Shown here piece after piece: positions 14,824-20,214 of a DNA stretch of 20,214 nucleotides. The stretch's first letter is position 1. The number at the start of each line of letters is the position of its first letter. The notes below the pieces were generated by a model. The model was given only the letters and a program-made list of their open reading frames with translations. It was not told where the DNA came from and made no database searches. The translations under genes were made by a program, and so were the position numbers. Location: assembly GCA_031431235.1 (NCBI GenBank), contig JANPDA010000387.1:1-20214 (forward strand). The letters are read 5' to 3'. The DNA comes from JANNSW01 sp031431235 (GTDB taxonomy: Bacteria > Pseudomonadota > Alphaproteobacteria > Rhizobiales > Hyphomicrobiaceae).

Positions 14824-15747
14824 ATGTATGCTCGGATTGCAGAAAAGCTCGCAGCGGGCGCGATCATCGTGCTCGACGGCGGCACTGGCACCGAGATCGA
14901 GCGGCGGGGCGCACCGATGTCGGAGGAAAGCTGGTGTGCAGCGGCAACGCTCTCGCATGGCCATATCGTTCGAGCCGTGCATGAGGACTACATTCGCGCC
15001 GGCGCCGAGATCATCGCCGCCAACACCTATGGCTCGAGCCCGTTCATTCTCGACCATTACGACAAGCTCGCCGACCTGGCCGGACTCGACGCCGCGGCGG
15101 TCCGGATCGCCAAGGAGGCCCGCGATGCAGCTGGGAGCGGGCCGGTTGCGATCGCAGGCTCGTTCTCGGTGATGCGGCCTGCGGTTGCCGGAACGGATCG
15201 CACTGCCGACGGTCATTGGCCAGAGCAGCGTGCGCGCGAGATCTTGCAGCGCAAGGCCGACGGGCTCGCGGAAGCCGGCGTCGATCTGATCATGATGGAG
15301 ATGATGCGCGACACCGATTATTCGCTATGGGCGACAGAAGCGGCGGTTGCGACCGGATTGCCGGTCTGGGTTGGCCTTTCGGTCGAGCGCGACAAGCAGG
15401 GGCACATGCGCGCCTATTCCCGCAACGAGTTCTCGGTGGGCGACCTCACCGTGGCGTTGATGGGAACCGGCGCCAAGCTGCTCTCGGTCATGCATTCGCC
15501 CACCGACCTGACCGGTCCCGCGCTGGATGAAGCCAAGGGTGCCTGGAAAGGCCCACTCGGCGCCTATCCAGAGCAGGGCTATTTCGAGATGCCGAACTGG
15601 CGTTTCGTGCCGCTCGCGCCCGCCGATTTCGTTGCTGCCTGCCATGGTTGGATCGAGCAGGGCGTACAGGCGATCGGGGGCTGCTGCGGCACTGGCCCCG
15701 ATCACATCCGCGCGCTTGCCGAGGCAGTTCGCGCTCGTGGGGCGTAG
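14824..15747 (+). CDS. Homocysteine S-methyltransferase-family protein
   Basis: This 307-residue (beta/alpha)8 enzyme of the Pfam S-methyltransferase family is normally zinc-dependent and transfers a methyl group from S-methylmethionine, betaine or a corrinoid partner to homocysteine. Landmarks are VLDGGTGTEIERRG near 15-28, the IIAANTYGSSP segment, DLIMMEMMRDT, VWVGLS, and GGCCGTGPDHIRAL with C287/C288 as the paired zinc ligands. The third ligand is a Cys in typical members, in a V-N-C-x-x-P context. The corresponding stretch here is LLSVMHSPTDL at 219-229, with H224 at or near that position and no cysteine. The ATG at 14824 is chosen because AGGAG lies six bases upstream; an in-frame ATG at 14791 is the alternative. 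The stop codon lies inside a palindromic repeat. The actual methyl donor and acceptor are uncertain. Confidence 0.88.
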   Translation: MYARIAEKLAAGAIIVLDGGTGTEIERRGAPMSEESWCAAATLSHGHIVRAVHEDYIRAGAEIIAANTYGSSPFILDHYDKLADLAGLDAAAVRIAKEARDAAGSGPVAIAGSFSVMRPAVAGTDRTADGHWPEQRAREILQRKADGLAEAGVDLIMMEMMRDTDYSLWATEAAVATGLPVWVGLSVERDKQGHMRAYSRNEFSVGDLTVALMGTGAKLLSVMHSPTDLTGPALDEAKGAWKGPLGAYPEQGYFEMPNWRFVPLAPADFVAACHGWIEQGVQAIGGCCGTGPDHIRALAEAVRARGA

Positions 15748-15897
15748 GTTGGTTTGGCGCGGTCCGATCGCTGGCAATGTTACTCCGAGTTTGGTCCGGC
15801 GCGTAACCCAACATGGGTGGTCGGTACGGCGTCGGGTTACGCACGGGGGCGAGCGCTGGTGATGTACGAGCAGCGTCCGGGCCCGCGCCAACCCTAC
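15744..15897. repeat. REP-like palindromic repeat filling a convergent intergenic gap
   Basis: The outer arms are GTAGGTTGGTTTGGCGCGG (15744-15762) and CCGCGCCAACCCTAC (15883-15897). They pair over GTAGG/CCTAC and TTGGCGCGG/CCGCGCCAA with a small insertion in the left arm. An inner perfect 9-bp dyad is GCGTAACCC (15801-15809) with GGGTTACGC (15834-15842). The layout resembles dispersed GTAGGGTGGGTTA / TAACCCAACCTAC-type repeats seen in many proteobacterial intergenic regions. The element spans exactly from the stop of the methyltransferase to the stop of the GYD gene, and both TAG codons are within its ends. It may also act as a bidirectional terminator. Copy number elsewhere in the genome is unknown. 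Confidence 0.65.
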
Positions 15898-16184
15898 AAC
15901 TCCTCGATGATCCGCTTGTAGTCGGTCGCGGGGAACGCGCGCAGCACGTGGGGATCGACATAGCCGTCGGCGCGGGCGGTCAGCAGGTAGCGCATCATCG
16001 CCTCGTCACTGGGCATCTCGAATACCTGGACGAGGTCGTAGGCACCCATCGTCAGGTAGATATCGGCGCTGCGGCCGCCGACCTTCTCGACGCGCTCGGC
16101 GCTGAGCTTGGCGCGCTCGGTGGAGCTCTTGATGTCGGCAAGGCCCTTCTGGGTGTAGCGCATCAGCGAAATGAAATGGGGCAT
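15894..16184 (-). CDS. GYD-domain small protein
   Basis: The product has 96 residues and starts MPHFISLMRYTQKG, followed by a conserved helix (ERAKLSAERVEKVGGR), the core MGAYDLVQVFEMPSDEAMMRYLL (family GxYD), and a C-terminal FPATDYKRIIEEL. It is a ferredoxin-like, probably dimeric domain of the GYD family, whose function is not established. The ATG at 16184 is preceded by GAAGGAGA seven bases away, a strong site; the frame remains open to 16271 but that part is a shadow of the upstream gene. It is the last gene of a three-gene minus-strand run, 11 bp downstream of the YcaQ-like gene. Its own stop codon falls in the palindromic repeat described at 15744-15897. Confidence 0.9.
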   Translation of the reverse strand: MPHFISLMRYTQKGLADIKSSTERAKLSAERVEKVGGRSADIYLTMGAYDLVQVFEMPSDEAMMRYLLTARADGYVDPHVLRAFPATDYKRIIEEL

Positions 16185-16195
16185 GGGTTTCTCCT

Positions 16196-17407
16196 TCAAG
16201 CGACGGAGCGCCCGAGTGCGCCCGCCAGATCTCCTCGTTCGCCGACAGCGACCCGCTCGAGGCCGAGCCATTGGGCCATGAGCAAAAGCTCCGCGGCGAG
16301 GGCGGACACCACAGCGCGAGTGTCCTCACCTGGCTCGCCATAGGCCGCATGCACGAGCAGGCGGCTAGTCGCCCGATCCGATTTCAGGTCCACGCGCGCA
16401 GCGATCCGGTCCCCGAGCAGGAACGGCAGCACGTAGTAGCCGTATTGGCGCTTCTCAGCGGGCGTATAGAGCTCGAGCCGATAGCGGAATCCGAACAGGG
16501 TTTGCGTTCGATCCCGCTCGAACACCAACGAGTCGAACGGCGAGAGCAGCGCGCAGGCTTCGATCCGGCGCGGGTGCTTTGCGCTGGGGTCGAGATAGTA
16601 GGGCCGCTCCAGGCCGCGGATCTCGACAGGAAGAGCCTCGCCTGCCTCGACCAGCTCGGCGAGCCGGGCGCGTCCGTCATCGATGCCGAGGCGGAAATAG
16701 TCGCGCAGGCACCGCTCGCTCGCGATGCCATGCGCCTGCAACGACAGCCGAAGCAGCGCTCGCTGTGCCTCGTCTCGTGCCGGTGCCGGCGAGGCGAGGA
16801 CAGCGTCCGGCAGCACCCGCTCAGGCAGATCGTAGACGCGCTCGAAATTGCGCCGCGTCGCCGTCGTAACCTCACCCGCCCAGAACAAGTACTCGAGCGC
16901 GATCTTGCCATCGCTCCAGCCCCACCAGGCGCCGCGCGAGGGGCCAGCCTCGGTAAGCTCGGACGCGCCAAGTGCGCCACGGTCCCCGATCTCGGCGCGG
17001 ACGCGATCCAGATAGTCACCGCGCTCCCGGGCAAAGGCCGTGAGATCCTTGTAGAGCCCGATGCCAGTGCGGGCATCCTCCATCCGCCAGCGCAGCAGGG
17101 GCTGGATGGCAAGCGGGAGGAGCGAGGCCTCATGGGCCCAGTACTCGAACAGCTCGCGCTTCCTGGCATAGGCGAGCTGCTCGAGCAGGGCGTGGGGATA
17201 GGGGCCGAGGCGGGAGAACAGCGGCAGGTAGTGCGAGCGCACCAGGACATTGACGGAATCGATCTGCAGCAGTGCAATGCGGTCGAGCACACGGCGGACG
17301 TGGCGGGCGGTGACCGGGCCCGCCGGCCGCGGCTCGGCAAAGCCCTGCGCTGCAAGCGCAATGCGCCGTGCAGCATCGATGCCGATCCGCTCGCGCCGGC
17401 CGCCCAT
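16196..17407 (-). CDS. ycaQ: YcaQ/AlkX-like DNA glycosylase (HTH_42 family)
   Basis: The 403-residue product belongs to the winged-helix HTH_42 family, whose E. coli member YcaQ (AlkX) is a DNA glycosylase that unhooks interstrand crosslinks and removes bulky alkylated bases. The N-terminal region has RIALLQIDSVNVL with Q48-I49-D50. From memory, the Q-x-D form of the catalytic motif is typical of YcaQ-like members and Q-x-Q of AlkZ-like ones. Further family features are RSHYLPLFSRLG, YWAHEASLLP, WSDGKIALEYLFWAGEV, the LLSPFDSLVFERDRT segment, and YVLPFLLGDRIAARVDLKSDR. Length matches the usual 390-410. It starts eight bases after the enolase-family gene, and the two are surely co-transcribed, although no functional link is obvious. 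Confidence 0.9.
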   Translation of the reverse strand: MGGRRERIGIDAARRIALAAQGFAEPRPAGPVTARHVRRVLDRIALLQIDSVNVLVRSHYLPLFSRLGPYPHALLEQLAYARKRELFEYWAHEASLLPLAIQPLLRWRMEDARTGIGLYKDLTAFARERGDYLDRVRAEIGDRGALGASELTEAGPSRGAWWGWSDGKIALEYLFWAGEVTTATRRNFERVYDLPERVLPDAVLASPAPARDEAQRALLRLSLQAHGIASERCLRDYFRLGIDDGRARLAELVEAGEALPVEIRGLERPYYLDPSAKHPRRIEACALLSPFDSLVFERDRTQTLFGFRYRLELYTPAEKRQYGYYVLPFLLGDRIAARVDLKSDRATSRLLVHAAYGEPGEDTRAVVSALAAELLLMAQWLGLERVAVGERGDLAGALGRSVA

Positions 17408-17415
17408 GCGGTCGA

Positions 17416-18573
17416 TTACCTGCCAATCGACAGCACGGGCTTGCCCAGAGCTTCCATGATCGGCTCGAAGCCGAGGCCAGGCCGATTCGGGGCCTGCATC
17501 CGTCCATCCTTGCGCTTGGGTGCGCCCTTGGCGATGTCCTTCGATACGTAGGAGTTGAAGTCGGTCGCCGCGAACAGGAACTCGGCCGGGGTCGACTGAG
17601 CGAGGTGGGCGATCGTGGCCGTCACGATGTCGCCGCCGTGGGTATCCTCGATGATCATGGAGAGGCCGTTCGCGATGGCGAGGTCGCGGATCTGGCGCGC
17701 CTTGGTGAGGCCGCCGACCTTGGAGATCTTCAGATTGATCGCATCCATGGCGCCGTCGGCGATTGCCCGCTGCAGGATGCCGAGACCGTCGATGCTCTCA
17801 TCGAGAATGAAGGGCAGCGTGGTGCGGCGGCGGATCGCAAGGCATTCCTCGTAGGTTGGGCAGGGTTGCTCGATGTAGACGTCGAGGTCGCGCACCGCAT
17901 TCACCACGCGAGCTGCCTCATGCAGGGTCCAGCCGGTATTGGCATCGCAGTCGATCACATCGGGGCTCCTGACGGCCTTGCGGCAGGCGCGGATGCGCTC
18001 GATGTCCTCGTCGGCATCGCCGCCGACCTTCAGCTGGAACTTCTCGTAGCCCTCCGCCCGGTAGCTCTCGACCTTGGCGGCCATGGCCTCTGGGCTCTCC
18101 TGGGAGATCGCGCGGTAGAGCTCGACATCGTCCTGCTCGGCGCCACCCATCAGCACGTAGGCCGGCAGACCGGCGGCCTTGCCCAGGATGTCCCAGCAGG
18201 CAACATCGATGGGCGATTTCACATAGGCGTGGCCGCGCAGTGCGGAATCCATCTTGTGATTGACCACGGCGAGGTGGGTGGGATCCAGGCCGATCAGCTT
18301 GGGGGCGATCTCCTTCAGGCCGGCACGGACGCCTGCGGCATAGGCCGGCAAATAGGCCGGGCCCAACGGGCAGCATTCGCCATAGCCCTTGATGCCGGCA
18401 TCGGTCTCGATCTCGACGATGGTCGAATCGAACATCTCGACGAAATTGTTGTTCGACCAGGAATAGCGTCCCTCAGCCACCGGGAGGTCGACCTGATAGG
18501 CGTTGATACGCGTGATCCGGAGGCCTCGGCCCTCGAGGCTCGATGCTTTGCTGCCCTGCTTCGATGCTGCCAT
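17416..18573 (-). CDS. Enolase-superfamily enzyme, probable cis-3-hydroxy-L-proline dehydratase
   Basis: The 385-residue enzyme has the mandelate racemase/muconate lactonizing fold: N-terminal capping domain, then a (beta/alpha)8 barrel. Metal ligands fall on successive strands at D210 (DCDANTGW), E235 (YIEQPC) and D258 (LDESIDG). Candidate catalytic lysines are K182 (KFQLKVGG) and K282/K285 (INLKISKVGG). The first position of the usual K-x-K is Gln. The segments RINAYQVDLPVAEGRYSWS, YGECCPLGPAYLPAYA, ALRGHAYVKSPIDVACWD and FAATDFNSYVSKDIA resemble, from memory, characterised cis-3-hydroxy-L-proline dehydratases more than the hydroxyproline-betaine epimerases. The reaction would give delta-1-pyrroline-2-carboxylate. 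The ATG at 18573 has AGGAG eight bases upstream; the frame is open to 18636. No proline racemase, reductase or uptake gene is adjacent, so the assignment rests on sequence alone. Confidence 0.82.
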   Translation of the reverse strand: MAASKQGSKASSLEGRGLRITRINAYQVDLPVAEGRYSWSNNNFVEMFDSTIVEIETDAGIKGYGECCPLGPAYLPAYAAGVRAGLKEIAPKLIGLDPTHLAVVNHKMDSALRGHAYVKSPIDVACWDILGKAAGLPAYVLMGGAEQDDVELYRAISQESPEAMAAKVESYRAEGYEKFQLKVGGDADEDIERIRACRKAVRSPDVIDCDANTGWTLHEAARVVNAVRDLDVYIEQPCPTYEECLAIRRRTTLPFILDESIDGLGILQRAIADGAMDAINLKISKVGGLTKARQIRDLAIANGLSMIIEDTHGGDIVTATIAHLAQSTPAEFLFAATDFNSYVSKDIAKGAPKRKDGRMQAPNRPGLGFEPIMEALGKPVLSIGR

Positions 18574-18786
18574 GATCGCTGCTCCTGTCTGCTGTCCGCG
18601 ATGCCGCCGTGCACCTGGTTCAACTCCGGCATTCAAGCCCCGTTTCCGCCTTCCGGGTCAAGCGAGGCGCTGCAGGTGAGGAGTGCAGAGCCGGGGTCCT
18701 GCCCGGTCGCTATCGGCAAGGGTCGCACGTGGGATAGTGCTGTCGGGCCCGATCCATTCGATGCAATCGCAAAGCAGAGACAATTC
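18574..18786. other. Divergent intergenic region between enolase-family and hydrolase genes
   Basis: These 213 bp must contain promoters for both divergent genes. On the minus strand TTGAAT and TTGAAC near 18617-18636 are possible -35 elements for the dehydratase gene, but I find no convincing -10 at normal spacing. No dyad or repeat stands out, and no small gene is recognisable. Confidence 0.35.
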
Positions 18787-20214
18787 ATGCGCCTTGCCAT
18801 CCATCTCGCCACTGCCCTGCTGATGGTCGCTACGCTCGCTCGTGCCGATGCCACCAGCCTTGCGCCAGTCGATTGTTGGTTCACGATTCCCCAGGCTCAT
18901 GGGGCGCGTTGCTATCATTTCACGGTGCCGGCAAGCCGGGACGGCGAGCGCGACGGTAGCTTCACGCTGCCTGTCGCGGTTCTCTCCCATGCCGGCGGTG
19001 CCGCTCATGGCGACCCGATCGTCTATCTGACGGGGGGGCCGGGCTCCTCGGTCGGTTTGACCGTCGATGAAATGCCCGGCTGGTGGAGCTACTTCGACAA
19101 GGTGCCGTGGCTAGCCGGGCGCGATCTGGTGCTGATGGATCAACGCGGCTCAGGGTTGTCGCGACCAAGCCTCGATTGTCCCGAGGTCGAGCGTGCAGGG
19201 TTGCAGCTGTTGAAGCTCAGCGGCGACCGCGCGGCACGGCGTGGCATTTATGTTGCCGCCGCGGATAGGTGCCGCGAACGGCTGATGGCGGCGGGTCTGG
19301 ATCTCGACGATTTCGGCACGGAGGCGACCGCGGAGGACTTTCTGGCGTTGGTCGGGGCGCTCGGGATCGAGAGCTGGAGCATCTACAGCGTTTCCTATGG
19401 CACCCGCATTGCCTTGGCGCTGATGCGGCGTGGCCCACCCGGCCTGCGTGCGGCCGTGCTCGATTCCGTCTATCCGCCCGATGAGCGGGCCTATGAGAAT
19501 CGCCGCGCGGCCTTCGATGCCGCGCTCGATGCGTTGTCGCGAGCCTGCGCGATCCGGGAATGGTGCCGGGCCGAATTCCCCGATCTGCGGGCGGCGATCG
19601 ACGAGGCCGTGTCGCGCTATGCCAGAAGTCCCAAGGCCGCCTCGATCGTGTACGACGGCGACACCGCGACCGTTGCCTTTACCGGCGCGGCGCTGCTCGA
19701 GCATCTGTTCTATCTGGTGATCGAGGCCGATGCGGTGACCGAGATTGCGGGCGTGCTCCACCGGTTGAAGGCAGTCGAGCAGGAGGCGATGAAAGAAATC
19801 CTCGCCACGCTGGCTTCTTACTACGGCGATGCCAATCATTTCGGCGAGGGCAAGTATTTCGCCGTCGACTGCCAGGAGGAAGTGCCATTCGCGGATGCCG
19901 CCAGGCTCGAGGCCGATATTGCGGCCCATCCCCTGCTCGACAACTACGGGATCGTCGCGGAGGATTGGTTTGCCTGCGCGGGCTGGGTCCGGCCGGAAGC
20001 GGACGCGACCATCAAGGCGGCAGTCACCAGCGGCATTCCGGCGGTGGTGCTGCAGGGCACGTTCGATGCGATCACGCCGGTCGAGATCGGGCGGCAGACG
20101 GCGGGCCGGCTTGCTCGCGGCTTCTATCTCGAGTTCCCGGAAGTGGGGCACAAGGTGGTCGATCAGTCGGTGTGTGGGCAACGAATGGCCGCGGCCTTTC
20201 TCGATCGCCCGGAC
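18787..20214 (+). CDS. Secreted alpha/beta hydrolase, S33 tripeptidyl-aminopeptidase-like (3' end outside window)
   Basis: The frame is open from the ATG to the window edge, giving 476 residues without a stop. A signal peptide (MRLAIHLATALLMVATLARA) is probably cleaved near residue 20. Family motifs are oxyanion-loop GGPGSS at 83-88, DQRGSG at 118-123, nucleophile S203 in YSVSYGTR, acid D427 in LQGTFDAITP, and base H455 in EVGHKV. Together these form a full Ser-Asp-His triad in the order expected of S33 peptidases such as tripeptidyl aminopeptidases and proline iminopeptidases. The nucleophile elbow is S-x-S-x-G rather than G-x-S-x-G. The late strand and the C(A/G)xW segment (WFACAGW at 398-404) match the C-terminal TAP-like region. 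It probably releases peptides or hydrolyses esters in the periplasm or outside the cell. The RBS before the start (AGCAGAGAC) is weak. Confidence 0.85.
   Translation, partial: MRLAIHLATALLMVATLARADATSLAPVDCWFTIPQAHGARCYHFTVPASRDGERDGSFTLPVAVLSHAGGAAHGDPIVYLTGGPGSSVGLTVDEMPGWWSYFDKVPWLAGRDLVLMDQRGSGLSRPSLDCPEVERAGLQLLKLSGDRAARRGIYVAAADRCRERLMAAGLDLDDFGTEATAEDFLALVGALGIESWSIYSVSYGTRIALALMRRGPPGLRAAVLDSVYPPDERAYENRRAAFDAALDALSRACAIREWCRAEFPDLRAAIDEAVSRYARSPKAASIVYDGDTATVAFTGAALLEHLFYLVIEADAVTEIAGVLHRLKAVEQEAMKEILATLASYYGDANHFGEGKYFAVDCQEEVPFADAARLEADIAAHPLLDNYGIVAEDWFACAGWVRPEADATIKAAVTSGIPAVVLQGTFDAITPVEIGRQTAGRLARGFYLEFPEVGHKVVDQSVCGQRMAAAFLDRPD

Noticed and set aside
19150..20181. Minus-strand open frame of 343 codons opposite the S33 hydrolase
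   Set aside because: The plus strand encodes a complete Ser-Asp-His triad and a signal peptide over the same span. The antisense product has no recognisable motif.
1..20214. CRISPR array, tRNA or rRNA gene, integrase or attachment site
   Set aside because: No regularly spaced repeats, cloverleaf-like sequence, conserved rRNA stretch or recombinase gene could be seen in reading the window.

Overview
The window is high-GC bacterial DNA with dense, short-spaced operons. The gene set suggests a free-living alphaproteobacterium, perhaps Hyphomicrobiales or Rhodospirillales. This rests on GC content, a cis-3-hydroxy-L-proline dehydratase-like enolase, a GYD-domain protein and an IS5/IS427-type transposase remnant. 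The genus cannot be read from the sequence. No rRNA, tRNA, CRISPR array or intact mobile element is visible.

Layout. (1) 27-224: a short, probably decayed MntA-type nucleotidyltransferase, then about 300 bp with no recognisable gene. (2) 526-2578, minus: an OmpR-type response regulator and its sensor histidine kinase, overlapping by 17 bp. (3) 2786-8489, plus, divergent from the regulator: an exported protein of unknown function (A), two different ABC ATPases, a 918-residue FtsX/YbbP-like permease, and a second exported protein (B) that is a paralogue of A. Pairs of CTCA-like half-sites with an 11-bp period lie upstream of A, upstream of B and, more weakly, upstream of the regulator. This points to a self-contained signalling and ABC-export module. 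(4) 8496-8606: a fragment of an IS5-family transposase just after the stop codon of B. (5) 13528 down to 8774, minus: ccdA, an RND/MMPL-type transporter, a VWA-domain protein and a membrane-anchored J-domain protein, in one direction with gaps of 80, 67 and 18 bp. (6) 13758-15747, plus: an EamA-family transporter and a homocysteine S-methyltransferase-family enzyme. (7) 15744-15897: a palindromic repeat filling the gap between convergent genes and supplying both their stop codons. (8) 18573 down to 15894, minus: a cis-3-hydroxyproline dehydratase-like enolase-superfamily enzyme, a YcaQ/AlkX-like DNA glycosylase and a small GYD-domain protein. (9) 18787 to the window end, plus: a secreted S33-type alpha/beta hydrolase whose 3' end lies outside the window.

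The strongest candidate for an undescribed system is region 3 with its regulator pair. A two-component system sits back to back with an ABC exporter locus that is bracketed by two homologous secreted proteins, and the three promoters share a regulatory-site architecture. The secreted proteins have no function I recognise. They could be substrates, accessory periplasmic subunits, or sensors feeding the kinase.
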